Below are positions 35,548 to 44,655 of a DNA stretch of 64,000 bases, piece by piece. The notes below the pieces were generated by a model. That model searched no databases, was not told the DNA's origin, and saw only the letters and a list, made by a program, of their open reading frames with translations. The translations under genes and the position numbers were made by a program. The stretch comes from DB1 sp049323655 (lineage in GTDB: Bacteria; Desulfobacterota; Desulfobulbia; Desulfobulbales; SURF-16), in the NCBI GenBank assembly GCA_049323655.1, contig JBMONO010000009.1, positions 62,001-126,000 of the forward strand. The letters are read 5' to 3'. Within the stretch, counting starts at the first letter, position 1. Every line of letters starts with the position of its first letter.

Positions 35548-37119
35548 ATGGAACAGAAAACACCTGCCAGAAAAATCATCTTAATCCAGCCGACCTTTTC
35601 CGAACATGAATACGCCATGGACGAGCTGACTCCGCCCATGGCGCTGCTCCACCTTGCCGGATCACTGCTGAGCGACGGTTTTGAAACTGTTATCATAAAT
35701 CAGCAGATTGACCGCAACTGGGAGCAACTTCTGGCTGGAGAGCTGCAACATAATCCCGTCTGCGTGGGCATCACCTCCCTCACCGGCCTGCAGATCTACT
35801 TCGCCCTCAAGGCGGCAAAGCAGGTAAAGCTAACAAGTTCCGTGCCGGTGGTGTGGGGCGGTATACACGCAACCATGGTTCCGGAACACGTCATCGCCAG
35901 CCGTTATATCGATTATGTGCTGACCGGAGAATGCGAGAACAGTTTCCCGCAACTTGTTCGGGCCATTTTCTCCGGGAATGTCCCGCACGACGTACCCGGT
36001 ATCGTCTACAGGGATGAATCCGGCGCCGTGCGGCAAACACCCCCTGGTCCTCCGCCGGATCTTGCCCTGCTGCCACCGGTGCCCTTTCACCTTGATAGGC
36101 TATTCACGGAACAGCCCCATCCCCGTCTGACCATTATCACCAGCCGGGGCTGTCCGCACCGTTGCTCTTTCTGTTTTAACAACTTTTATTACCACCGGAA
36201 GTGGCGCGCCATGGAAAGCAAGGAGGTACTGGCGCTCATCGACCATTACCTGAAAGAATACGGCCCGGGCAGCTCCTACAGGAAAGAACCGGTCATCAGC
36301 TTTGGCACCGAATCAAACTTTTTTGTCTCAGCCAAACGCGTCGATGAAATCTGTCAAGGCATTATCGACCGGGGGATTCCTGTTACCTGGGAAGGTGTCA
36401 GCTGCCGCGTCGATTATCACCGACAAATCAAACCCTCAACCCTGAAAAAACTTCATTCTTTAGGTTGCGATCGTCTGCTCACAGGAGTTGAGGGCGGCAA
36501 CCAGGAAATGTTTGACCGCATCAAAAAGGACATCAAGCTTGCCGACGTCTTCGCCATGGGGGAGAAATTAATCGACAGCGGCATTAAATTGCATACATCA
36601 TTCATCATGGGGCTGCCTGGTGAAACCCATGAAGACAGACTGGCAATCATCGATTTAATCAACGAGCTGAGGCACAGATTCGGCGCCATGCATACATACG
36701 GCATATTCATCTATGCGCCCTTTCCAGGCACAGAACTCTGGGACAAAGGTGTGGAGCTCGGATTCACCCCACCCACCCGCCTCACGCAATGGGTAAAAGT
36801 TGAACAGCGCTTTCCCCAGCGGGTTCCCTGGCTGACAGAAAGTGACCGCCAGGAAATAAAGCGATTCAGGGAGATTGCCCTGGTAGGCGGGGTTTACGGA
36901 GACAATTCATTGGCAGGGAAAATTTACTCCCTATTCGGCAAATGGGGCAGCTTCCGGTTCCGCCATCACCTGTTCGGGGCTGTCCCGGAATTAAAGCTGC
37001 AGACCTTGCTTAACGACATCTACAACCTGGCCACGCGCGGCAGAAGAAGAAAGTATCAAACTTTTCACCATGATCCGCTGTACGAAAGAATCAATACCTT
37101 GCTGACGGAACTGGAATGA
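35548..37119 (+). CDS. B12-binding radical SAM protein, fourth of four
   Basis: 523 aa from ATG 35548 (MEQKTPARKIIL); a longer in-frame reading overlaps the previous gene and is unlikely. 'PPMALLHLAGSLLSDGFETV', 'VVWGGIHATMVPEHV', 'YVLTGECENSFPQLV', then Cys202, Cys206 and Cys209 in SRGCPHRCSFC. An unusual 'ISFGTESNFFVSAKRVDEI' sits where most relatives have a DD/DE motif. 'LLTGVEGGNQEMFDRIKKDI' and 'SFIMGLPGETHEDRL' follow. A C-terminal extension after about residue 440 is specific to this protein. Overlaps the phosphodiesterase gene by 4 bp. Confidence 0.86.
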   Translation: MEQKTPARKIILIQPTFSEHEYAMDELTPPMALLHLAGSLLSDGFETVIINQQIDRNWEQLLAGELQHNPVCVGITSLTGLQIYFALKAAKQVKLTSSVPVVWGGIHATMVPEHVIASRYIDYVLTGECENSFPQLVRAIFSGNVPHDVPGIVYRDESGAVRQTPPGPPPDLALLPPVPFHLDRLFTEQPHPRLTIITSRGCPHRCSFCFNNFYYHRKWRAMESKEVLALIDHYLKEYGPGSSYRKEPVISFGTESNFFVSAKRVDEICQGIIDRGIPVTWEGVSCRVDYHRQIKPSTLKKLHSLGCDRLLTGVEGGNQEMFDRIKKDIKLADVFAMGEKLIDSGIKLHTSFIMGLPGETHEDRLAIIDLINELRHRFGAMHTYGIFIYAPFPGTELWDKGVELGFTPPTRLTQWVKVEQRFPQRVPWLTESDRQEIKRFREIALVGGVYGDNSLAGKIYSLFGKWGSFRFRHHLFGAVPELKLQTLLNDIYNLATRGRRRKYQTFHHDPLYERINTLLTELE

Positions 37120-38303
37120 ATGCGCAGACGCCTCTGGTCATTCACCTGATCCTGGACGGCTTCGCCAGCGAGTATCTTGCCTATGCCCCCTTTCTGTCTG
37201 AAAAAATCGGGGCCGGCAAAGGCCGGCCGATCAAGACTGTCGCCCCCTTTGGCTCGCGGGGCATGATCTTTACCGGATTCTCCCCCGGCAAAAGCCAGCT
37301 TTTTACCGATTTATGGCGGGATCCGGCAGCAAGCCGCTACCGGGCTCTGCCAGGCTGGCTACAAAAACCTCATCCACTTCCCGTGGCCGTACGCTTTCTG
37401 GTTCGTCTGGCAACCAGAGTAATGAGCGATTACCCCTGCCCGCTCCTGCCCGGAATACCCGCATCATTTCTGCCGCGATTCGACAAACCGCCCCTCTCTC
37501 GTCATGTATCCACGTTCAGAGGTGACGGCCCGGTACCGAGTCTTATCGAACGACTGCAAAAGCAACACGTTCCCTATCAGTTCTTCGGGCCACCGACAAA
37601 GGGGTTCTGGCAAAAGCCCTTAATGCAGATAATCAAAAAAATAAAACCAGAGAGCAGATATCTGTGTGTACATGTCATCACCCCTGACCTGACTGGTCAC
37701 CAATACGGACCGGACAGCCCGGAAATCCGGGACCTGACTGCCAGAATAGACCTGGAAACTGAACAACTCTGCGCCAGACTATACGAACTGGGGCGCGAGG
37801 CAGTTCTGCTCATCCATTCAGATCATGGCATGAGCAGGGTGCACACCGAAATTAATTTCTGGCAGGAGATCAGCAAATGGCCGCTGACCGTGGGGATCGA
37901 CTTTGATTTTTTCCTGGATTCCACCATGGCGCGATTCTGGCTGTTAAATCCAGCCAAAGAAAACATCTTACAAAAAGGCATTGCCTCATTAGCTCCAGCA
38001 GGGCATCTGCTGTCAGACCAGGAGCGACAGGCCGCCGGGCTCCACGGACTTGATGCCCGTTACGGCGAGTATCTTGTCGCTGTTGAAGAAGGCACGGTCA
38101 TCATGCCAAACTTTTTTCAAACCGCTCCGATAAGAGGCATGCATGGCTATATCCGGAGTCAATCCACCGGCATGGTTGCCTGGCACAATTCCTTTGCCGA
38201 GGCCGACAGGGATGACATTTCACTGCTGGACATCACGCCGACAATTTTGAAACTTCTGCATCTTTCCCCGTCCGAGGGAATTGAAGGTACGGCAATTTTC
38301 TAA
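37116..38303 (+). CDS. Alkaline-phosphatase-superfamily phosphodiesterase (NPP-like)
   Basis: 395 aa. 'LVIHLILDGFASEYLAYAPF' holds the first metal Asp. 'TVAPFGSRGMIFTGFSPGKS' is the nucleophile region. 'HVITPDLTGHQYGPDSPEI' and 'VLLIHSDHGMSRV' carry the later metal ligands, and a C-terminal 'GMHGYIRSQSTGMVAWH' ends the fold. This is the layout of nucleotide pyrophosphatase/phosphodiesterases. It lacks the CxPSR sulfatase motif, so it is not a substrate for formylglycine formation. No signal peptide, so it is predicted cytoplasmic. It may trim or transfer a phosphodiester on the glycan. Confidence 0.78.
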   Translation: MNAQTPLVIHLILDGFASEYLAYAPFLSEKIGAGKGRPIKTVAPFGSRGMIFTGFSPGKSQLFTDLWRDPAASRYRALPGWLQKPHPLPVAVRFLVRLATRVMSDYPCPLLPGIPASFLPRFDKPPLSRHVSTFRGDGPVPSLIERLQKQHVPYQFFGPPTKGFWQKPLMQIIKKIKPESRYLCVHVITPDLTGHQYGPDSPEIRDLTARIDLETEQLCARLYELGREAVLLIHSDHGMSRVHTEINFWQEISKWPLTVGIDFDFFLDSTMARFWLLNPAKENILQKGIASLAPAGHLLSDQERQAAGLHGLDARYGEYLVAVEEGTVIMPNFFQTAPIRGMHGYIRSQSTGMVAWHNSFAEADRDDISLLDITPTILKLLHLSPSEGIEGTAIF

Positions 38304-38316
38304 CCGGGACGACCCA

Positions 38317-40167
38317 ATGTGCGGCATCTGCGGCTTCTACAGCCGAATTTTTCTTGAAAACCCTGAAGGGATCACCAAAAAAATGCTTGCCCCCTTGCTG
38401 TACCGCGGGCCGGATGAAGAAGGATCGCATATCCTTTCCACCCGCAACGGCCATGTCGCGCTTGGCGCCAGACGTCTTGCCATTGTTGATCCTGCGCGGG
38501 GCCAACAGCCGCTGTCTTCAAAAAATGGCACAATCTTTGTCGTGCATAATGGTGAAATTTATAACCACCAGGAACTCCGCATCCGTTTACAGAAAAACCA
38601 CGACTTCCATACAGAATGCGACACGGAAATCATCCTGCATGCCTATGAGGAATACGGCGGAGACTGTTTTTCCCATTTCAACGGCATGTTCGCCACGGCA
38701 ATCTATGACCACGACCAGCAGTTGCTGACCGTGGCACGTGACCGATTGGGCAAAAAACCGCTTTTTTACTGGCACAATCCGGACTTTTTCTGTTTTTCCT
38801 CGGAGCTCAATTCCCTCCTGGAATTTGCCAAAATTCCACGCCAGCTGAATCCCAGCGCGGCTACTGCACTCTTTTCCTTTCTCTGCGTTCCCGCGCCGCA
38901 AACCATTTATCGCGATGTTTTTAAACTGGAGCCAGGCCAGATCATTCAGGTCGATCAGTCAGGGGTAAGGACAAAAAAATATTGGCATATGCCTCCTCCC
39001 CAACCGGATGATGACCACTCGCAATTTTCCGAGAACTTCCGGGCCACTTTTTTTGATGCCGTTTCGCTGCGCCTGCAGCAAGGCATTCCCAACGGCGTGT
39101 TATTAAGCGGCGGTGTTGATTCAACAGCGGTCCTGAACGCTGCGGCCCGCTTCAGATCCGATCTCTACTGTTTTACCGCCTCATTCGACAATCCGTCTTA
39201 CGATGAAACCCGTTTTGCGGCGCAGACCGCCGATAAGGCAAAAGCGTCCTTTATTGCCAGCCGCTTTTGCGCGGATATCTCCCCTCTCATCGATATTATG
39301 CATGAGCGCTTCGGTGAGCCTTTTGGCGATTCTTCCTTTTTGCCCACTTACCATATCTGCAGCCAAGCCGCTGCCCGGGTCAAGGTTGTCCTGACCGGAG
39401 ACGGGGCGGATGAGCTTTTTGGAGGGTACCGGAAAAATCAGGCGGCAAAACTGCTGCAGTGGCTTAATCAACTTCCCGGGGGTCTGATTGCCCTGGCCCA
39501 AAGACTCACTCCAGGGAAAAGCAGAATGAATAAACTTTTCCAGGCAGCACATCAGTCACTTTCCCAATCATACATCAATTGGGAATCAGGCTGCTCGGAC
39601 AATACCCTGCTGCATGTGTTTTCCCGCGATTTTCTTGATGCCGCAACCCCGGCAGAGTCACTCCTAGGCCAATATTTCCGTGATAGAACTCCTCTTGAGG
39701 GCTCCCTCTATGCTGACTCCGCGTTCTATCTTCCCAATGATCTGCTGCCGAAAATGGATATGGCCAGTATGGCCAATTCCATAGAGGCACGCTCACCATT
39801 CCTGGATTATAGACTCTGGGAAATGGTCTGCCGGCTGCCGGCAGATAACCGGGTTGCTCCCTGGCAAAGCAAAAAATTATTGAAATCCAGCCTGCGGGAC
39901 CTGCTGCCATCTCAAATCACACGCCGGCCGAAACAAGGATTTACTGTCCCCCTAGGAGCATGGGTCCGAGATCTGCTTGCAGATCCTGCCACAAACATCT
40001 TTAACAGCGATTTTTTCCTGAAGCGCCCCATTTACAATCATCGCCACATTCAATCTCTCATCGAGGCAGTCGAACAACCCGGCCCTCTGCCACTGCAAAC
40101 CACCAACATGCTGTGGAACACGTATATCCTCGAATCCTGGCTGCAAAAGACAAATACCCCGATCTAA
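38317..40167 (+). CDS. Glutamine-dependent asparagine synthase / amidotransferase (AsnB family)
   Basis: 616 aa from ATG 38317, so that Cys2 becomes the N-terminal nucleophile (MCGICGFYS). Glutaminase domain: 'LYRGPDEEGSHIL', 'RLAIVDPARGQQPLSSKNG', 'VVHNGEIYNHQELR'. Synthetase domain: ATP loop 'GVLLSGGVDSTAVLNA', 'GDGADELFGGYRK', 'LPKMDMASMANSIEARSPFL', 'RPKQGFTVPLGAW'. In glycan loci such AsnB homologues amidate uronic acids or other carboxyl groups. An acidic nonulosonate or uronate acceptor is possible here. A housekeeping asparagine synthase is the alternative, less likely in this context. Confidence 0.9.
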   Translation: MCGICGFYSRIFLENPEGITKKMLAPLLYRGPDEEGSHILSTRNGHVALGARRLAIVDPARGQQPLSSKNGTIFVVHNGEIYNHQELRIRLQKNHDFHTECDTEIILHAYEEYGGDCFSHFNGMFATAIYDHDQQLLTVARDRLGKKPLFYWHNPDFFCFSSELNSLLEFAKIPRQLNPSAATALFSFLCVPAPQTIYRDVFKLEPGQIIQVDQSGVRTKKYWHMPPPQPDDDHSQFSENFRATFFDAVSLRLQQGIPNGVLLSGGVDSTAVLNAAARFRSDLYCFTASFDNPSYDETRFAAQTADKAKASFIASRFCADISPLIDIMHERFGEPFGDSSFLPTYHICSQAAARVKVVLTGDGADELFGGYRKNQAAKLLQWLNQLPGGLIALAQRLTPGKSRMNKLFQAAHQSLSQSYINWESGCSDNTLLHVFSRDFLDAATPAESLLGQYFRDRTPLEGSLYADSAFYLPNDLLPKMDMASMANSIEARSPFLDYRLWEMVCRLPADNRVAPWQSKKLLKSSLRDLLPSQITRRPKQGFTVPLGAWVRDLLADPATNIFNSDFFLKRPIYNHRHIQSLIEAVEQPGPLPLQTTNMLWNTYILESWLQKTNTPI

Positions 40168-40177
40168 CACACTTCCC

Positions 40178-41878
40178 ATGGTCAATGAGGCACTGCAAAT
40201 CCTCCTGGGCATCAGCCTGCTGCTTCTCATCCGCATCCCCCTGTGGCGGCGTTTTCACGATAAATACCGCCATGGCGGCATTCTGCACCTAGCTGATATC
40301 TATCGAAAGACAGCAAAACTTCTTGCAAACTTCGACTTCTACCCGTCCTGGAAAAAACATCCACTCCAGGTTTCAGAATACACGGCATTCATCAAACTCC
40401 TGGGGTTTAGCTTCAGATGGCTACCTCTCTCAATGATGAGTGCCGCCTTTTGTATTCAGTTTCTACTCACTGCCATCATGACGGTGACACTGTCTTCTCT
40501 CATGCCCCAGCCCCTGTATCTGTTTCCGTTTGTCGCTGCCTCCTGCTGCATCGCTCCCCTGTATTTAAGCCTGACCGTTATGCCGGATATCTTCCTGATG
40601 ACCGCCATCAGCACTGCCCTGGGACTGATGCAGGCTCATCAATTCTTCCCGCCGGTGATTTTTTCGGTTCTTCTCGGCCTGCTCGGGTGGTTGGTGATCC
40701 GCATAAAAACTTCGGGGTTCATTCTGGCAATCAGCATCTGTGTAACCCTGCCGTTTCTCCACCTTGGTGCCTTGCCGTCTCTCCTTAGCTTGGGTCTGAT
40801 CGCCTGTCCTTTCCTCATTGATATCCACCACCAGCGGGAAAACATGGTGGTAAACATCCTGCTTCGCCAGAAAAAATACTTCGGCTACTCACTTGCGGAC
40901 GAAAAACAAAGCACCCTGCCAGACAACATCACCACCAGGAGCACACCCAGACGGTTAGGCGATATGCTTAAACTCTTTGCCGCAGGCGCAGCAACGGCGC
41001 TGGCTCCATGGCAGCGCTTCAGTTTCTACCGGTCAAACGGCCTTATCTACCCTCTTGGCCTTGCAGGCATGATAATCCTCCCCTGTCTATCCCGGGAAAT
41101 AACCGTGCAGCCGCTGTATCTTTTTTCCTGCTTTTACCTCTTCTTTTTCATCCTGTTTCACTCCCAGCTCCGGCGATTTTTCCACTTCGCAAGCAGGGCC
41201 GGCGGCACCCTTTACCCGGTATGGCTGCTCTGGGCAGGCCTCCTGCTCGGCCAGATGGGAGAAGCAGGTCTGCTCATCATGGCCTTTAGCCTCACCATGG
41301 AGGGGCGGCGCTCATTTTCTTTGTTGTTTGGTCAACCCGCCAGCATCTATTTCGAGCCCCCCCTGTCACCTGCCACAAAGAACAGAAGGACCATAGTAAC
41401 CCTGCGCCGGATGATCAAACCCCAGGATCTGCTGATGCTGACTTACCAAGATCTCAATTCTTTCGGCATAGCCCTGCAGAGTTGGCAGATCCCCATTGAA
41501 CTGGAAAAAACGTCAACGGCAACCATGTGCAAATATATTGACTATTACCGGCATGACCAGAGATATCGGCGGATATTTCTGGTACTTCCGCCGGGCAAAG
41601 AACTTTTTCTCGACAAAAACCTCCGTCCCCATTTTATTGAGGAAGAACCTCTGGCATCCCGGGTTACACTGCTGAAAACCCCGGCCAATCTGCACGGATA
41701 TCGAATTTTCGAGGTCCTCCCACCCTCTCGCTTTGTTGACCTATCCCCCTATGAAACCTTGACCCCTGACCAGCTCAAACATATGTCTATTGAGTTCGGG
41801 GAAAATGATGATATGCAGGCCTCCCTAACTGAGCTACCGGCTGCCGGCCACCCCTGCCAACCCTTGGCCAGATCATAA
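40178..41878 (+). CDS. Polytopic membrane protein, possible GT-C type glycosyltransferase
   Basis: 566 aa. Around ten hydrophobic segments between residues 5 and 375 (e.g. LQILLGISLLLLI, LLTAIMTVTLSSLM, VIFSVLLGLLGWLVI, 'YLFSCFYLFFFILF'), then a soluble ~180-residue C-terminal domain ('YRRIFLVLPPGKELFL', 'LHGYRIFEVLPPSRF'). The layout recalls GT39/PMT-like proteins, but no clear acidic catalytic loop was found, so the call is tentative. It is the only many-pass membrane protein in the island and is not a Wzx or Wzy look-alike. Confidence 0.6.
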   Translation: MVNEALQILLGISLLLLIRIPLWRRFHDKYRHGGILHLADIYRKTAKLLANFDFYPSWKKHPLQVSEYTAFIKLLGFSFRWLPLSMMSAAFCIQFLLTAIMTVTLSSLMPQPLYLFPFVAASCCIAPLYLSLTVMPDIFLMTAISTALGLMQAHQFFPPVIFSVLLGLLGWLVIRIKTSGFILAISICVTLPFLHLGALPSLLSLGLIACPFLIDIHHQRENMVVNILLRQKKYFGYSLADEKQSTLPDNITTRSTPRRLGDMLKLFAAGAATALAPWQRFSFYRSNGLIYPLGLAGMIILPCLSREITVQPLYLFSCFYLFFFILFHSQLRRFFHFASRAGGTLYPVWLLWAGLLLGQMGEAGLLIMAFSLTMEGRRSFSLLFGQPASIYFEPPLSPATKNRRTIVTLRRMIKPQDLLMLTYQDLNSFGIALQSWQIPIELEKTSTATMCKYIDYYRHDQRYRRIFLVLPPGKELFLDKNLRPHFIEEEPLASRVTLLKTPANLHGYRIFEVLPPSRFVDLSPYETLTPDQLKHMSIEFGENDDMQASLTELPAAGHPCQPLARS

Positions 41879-41885
41879 AAATCAG

Positions 41886-42959
41886 ATGGGCTTGTTTAAA
41901 AATATCACCATCTTTGGAGCAGGTTCCGGATTCACGCAAACACTGCCTGATATCAGCCAGACAGGGAAAATATTCCGGGTAGTAGATAACGATCCAGGCA
42001 AATGGGGGAAAACCGTAGCAGGTTATAAAATCTTTCCGCCGGAGGTTCTGCAAGCAAAAGATTCTGATGAAGTCATCATCATCTGCTCCCACTGGAAAAA
42101 AAGTATTGCGCGCCAGCTTGCTGCATATGGGTTGCAAAGCGGCAAGGATTTCTTTCTTGATGTCAATTTTCTCATCAAGCCCGAACACTATCTGCGAATT
42201 TTCCGGGAGTTCTCTTCCTTCCTCCGCAGGCACGACAAACTGCTGGCCGGGAAGAAGGCGCTGCATATCGGCGTCGGCCACACGCTGCTGGTCGATATCC
42301 TGCTGGCAATGGCAGGCGCCCGGGTCATATGCTCAAATCTTGATGATGAATTGATCTTTTTCCCTGATCTGTCCCTGAAAAAGAGAATCTATGAGCACAT
42401 TGCCACGTTTTATGCAAATGACTCCGCGCCTTTCATCATGAAACCCGAGGCTGTTATTAAAAGGACCACAAACGGGCTGAGCATTGATCCATCCATGGTC
42501 TCTTTTCAGGTCATGGATGTGGAAAACCTGGCCGTAGCCTCAGCCTCGGTCGACTATATCTTCTCCCACGATTTACTGGAGCATGTGGAACAGCCGCAAA
42601 AGGCCATCGAGGAATGCTGCCGGGTGTTACGGCCCGGCGGCATGTTCTACCACCATATCCACCCGGGTGACCATCGGCCGGAAAAAACATCTTTTGATAT
42701 GTATACCCACCCGGCGCAGCAATGGCGGGAAATCTGCCAAAAGAACGGCTATCACCACAATCGGTGGCTGAGCTGTCAGTTTATTGAGGCATTTGCCAAC
42801 GCGGCAGGGACAATCATCGAGGCGGAGAGCAGAACCGCGCCGGGCATCTCTGATGTTCCGTTATCGCTGCCGCATGAAATAGATCAGGAATTCAGCCGGT
42901 TCACCACGCATGATTTCCTGAGTTCAACCGGTCACCTGACTATAGGCGGGGTCGTCTGA
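41886..42959 (+). CDS. Rossmann sugar-nucleotide-like domain fused to SAM methyltransferase
   Basis: 357 aa. Residues 1-~95 are the recurring module: 'NITIFGAGSGFTQTLPDISQ', 'RVVDNDPGKWGKTVAGYKIF', 'DEVIIICSHWKKSI'. Residues about 115-340 are methyltransferase-like: 'GKKALHIGVGHTLLVDILLA' (a modified motif I), 'DVENLAVASASVDYIFSHDL', 'EECCRVLRPGGMFYHHIHPG'. Motif I is VGHT rather than CGTG, so SAM binding should be checked. One of two consecutive methyltransferase genes. Confidence 0.78.
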   Translation: MGLFKNITIFGAGSGFTQTLPDISQTGKIFRVVDNDPGKWGKTVAGYKIFPPEVLQAKDSDEVIIICSHWKKSIARQLAAYGLQSGKDFFLDVNFLIKPEHYLRIFREFSSFLRRHDKLLAGKKALHIGVGHTLLVDILLAMAGARVICSNLDDELIFFPDLSLKKRIYEHIATFYANDSAPFIMKPEAVIKRTTNGLSIDPSMVSFQVMDVENLAVASASVDYIFSHDLLEHVEQPQKAIEECCRVLRPGGMFYHHIHPGDHRPEKTSFDMYTHPAQQWREICQKNGYHHNRWLSCQFIEAFANAAGTIIEAESRTAPGISDVPLSLPHEIDQEFSRFTTHDFLSSTGHLTIGGVV

Positions 42960-43014
42960 TCAGCAGCCTGATCCTGCTCGCAGCCATTCCAGCCATTGAG
43001 GCAGAAGAATAACT

Positions 43015-43743
43015 ATGGAATCAAGCACTAAAAATAACTCATGGGCCATAGCCACCCATGCACATATCAAGCACTATCTCGACTCCGGGCAGTGCCAACA
43101 ACTCTGTGGCACAAAGCCCTTTGGTTCAAGACATTGGGAATATCCATGGGCCATTGAGCACAGCGGGATTTCCGGGCAAAAGGGATTACGCATTCTGGAC
43201 ATCGCCCCGGATTTCACCTTTCCCTACGCCACATTCCTTGAGGCCAACCACCATCTCACCTTCATTGATCTGGAAAAGAGAAAATGGTCTGACTCGATAA
43301 CCTGGGGCGCGGATGTCAGCGACCTTGCCACCAGGTCCGACCTCCGTATCATGGATGTCCGGGATATGTCCTTTGGCGACAATACCTTTGACGTCATCTT
43401 CTGTATCAGCGTCCTGGAACATATTGTCTGCCCCACCCAGGATCCCGACCATCCACAACTCGCCCGGATCTTCGACCCGCACGGCGCCAGACCTGCTCTG
43501 CGGGAAATGATCAGATGCCTGAAACCGGGCGGGAAACTGCTCGTCACCGTCGATGTGTATCAGGGGCGATGCTGGAAACAGCTGTTTGACAGGTGGGATA
43601 TCAAAAAAGATTTGGCGATCTGTGGAGTTGCTCTTACTCCGGATTGCATGCTCAATGCCGACCTCCTCATGAGAATACCGGATGTCTTTCTCTCTGATTT
43701 TCACGGGCCTTATTTCACCCTGGGCTTTGCCTTAACCAAATAA
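43015..43743 (+). CDS. SAM-dependent methyltransferase
   Basis: 242 aa. 'LRILDIAPDFTFPYATFLEA' takes the place of motif I, 'LRIMDVRDMSFGDNTFDVIF' that of motif II, followed by 'SVLEHIV' and 'REMIRCLKPGGKLLVTVDVY'. The glycine-rich loop is degenerate, as in several sugar-locus methyltransferases. Flanked by 55-bp and 12-bp gaps, same strand as all island genes. Target unknown. Confidence 0.78.
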   Translation: MESSTKNNSWAIATHAHIKHYLDSGQCQQLCGTKPFGSRHWEYPWAIEHSGISGQKGLRILDIAPDFTFPYATFLEANHHLTFIDLEKRKWSDSITWGADVSDLATRSDLRIMDVRDMSFGDNTFDVIFCISVLEHIVCPTQDPDHPQLARIFDPHGARPALREMIRCLKPGGKLLVTVDVYQGRCWKQLFDRWDIKKDLAICGVALTPDCMLNADLLMRIPDVFLSDFHGPYFTLGFALTK

Positions 43744-43755
43744 CTTCCCCTTTTC

Positions 43756-44655
43756 ATGAATTATCCCGGTCTCAAAAGCATGATTGCCGGCAAACGCCTC
43801 GTCTTCTGCGGCATAGGCAGCGCCTTTCATGCCATAGTAAAGGATCTCGCCGGTATCGATTATTCAATTGCCGCACTACTCGACAATAATCCACAGAAGC
43901 ATGGGACTTTGCTCTATGGAACGGAAATTACTCCGTTTTCAGCCATCCGCTCCATCGCCTTTGATTACGTGGTGCTGGCCACCCCTTTCTATGCCGACAT
44001 TATCCACCAGCTCAACACATTCGGCATAGACAACAGCCGCTTTATCCGGCTTGGGGCCTCATACAGTTTCGGCTGTTCAATTTTCGCAACCCATGCCGCG
44101 CAGCAGCAGCTGACCAACAAAAGCTTCACCCTGATTTCCGACGATTGCTGGGGAGGAATTCTTTACAGCTGGCTGGGGTTACAGTTTCTGACGCCATTTA
44201 TCAATCTGATCGTTCCCCCGCAGGATTTCTGCATGCTGGCAGAAGATGTTGAGTACCATCTTGCCCAGGATGTCCTTTTTCATCCGGAAGACCAGAAAAC
44301 ATCCTATCCTGTCGGGGCTTTGGGGGATGTGAGAATCCATTTTGTCCATGACAAGACCCGGCAGGAAGCGAGGCAGAAATGGCAGAGAAGGAGCAAAAGA
44401 ATCAATCTGGAGAATGTTTTTTTCAAATTTGAATCGGAAAACCCGGAACACATCCAGGCGGTTGACCGGCTTCCCGTTCCCCGCAAAATTATCTTTACCC
44501 GCAATCGATCTGTGAGCGGATCATCGGTGATCATTCTTGATGACTGTGATGTGGACGGACCGCAACTCCACCGCACATGCGCCACCTGTCTCAAGAAAGT
44601 GGATCTGGTCAACTGGTTGAACACCGGCGAATTATGCCTTCCCCCGCATCGCTGA
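43756..44655 (+). CDS. DUF1919 protein with N-terminal Rossmann domain
   Basis: 299 aa. N-terminal ~110 residues are the recurring module ('KRLVFCGIGSAFHAIVKDLA', 'IAALLDNNPQKHGTLLYGTE', 'FDYVVLATPFYADI'). The rest matches the DUF1919 pattern of exopolysaccharide loci: 'FTLISDDCWGGILYSWLGLQ', 'LTPFINLIVPPQDFCMLAED', 'YPVGALGDVRIHFVHDKT', 'KWQRRSKRINLENV'. DUF1919 is found next to glycosyltransferases and has no firmly established reaction. The 3' end overlaps the following GT2 gene. Confidence 0.8.
   Translation: MNYPGLKSMIAGKRLVFCGIGSAFHAIVKDLAGIDYSIAALLDNNPQKHGTLLYGTEITPFSAIRSIAFDYVVLATPFYADIIHQLNTFGIDNSRFIRLGASYSFGCSIFATHAAQQQLTNKSFTLISDDCWGGILYSWLGLQFLTPFINLIVPPQDFCMLAEDVEYHLAQDVLFHPEDQKTSYPVGALGDVRIHFVHDKTRQEARQKWQRRSKRINLENVFFKFESENPEHIQAVDRLPVPRKIIFTRNRSVSGSSVIILDDCDVDGPQLHRTCATCLKKVDLVNWLNTGELCLPPHR

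Noticed and set aside
37116..38303. Sulfatase activated by the SUMF1-like protein
   Set aside because: The phosphodiesterase lacks CxPSR and the SUMF1-like domain lacks the catalytic Cys pair.
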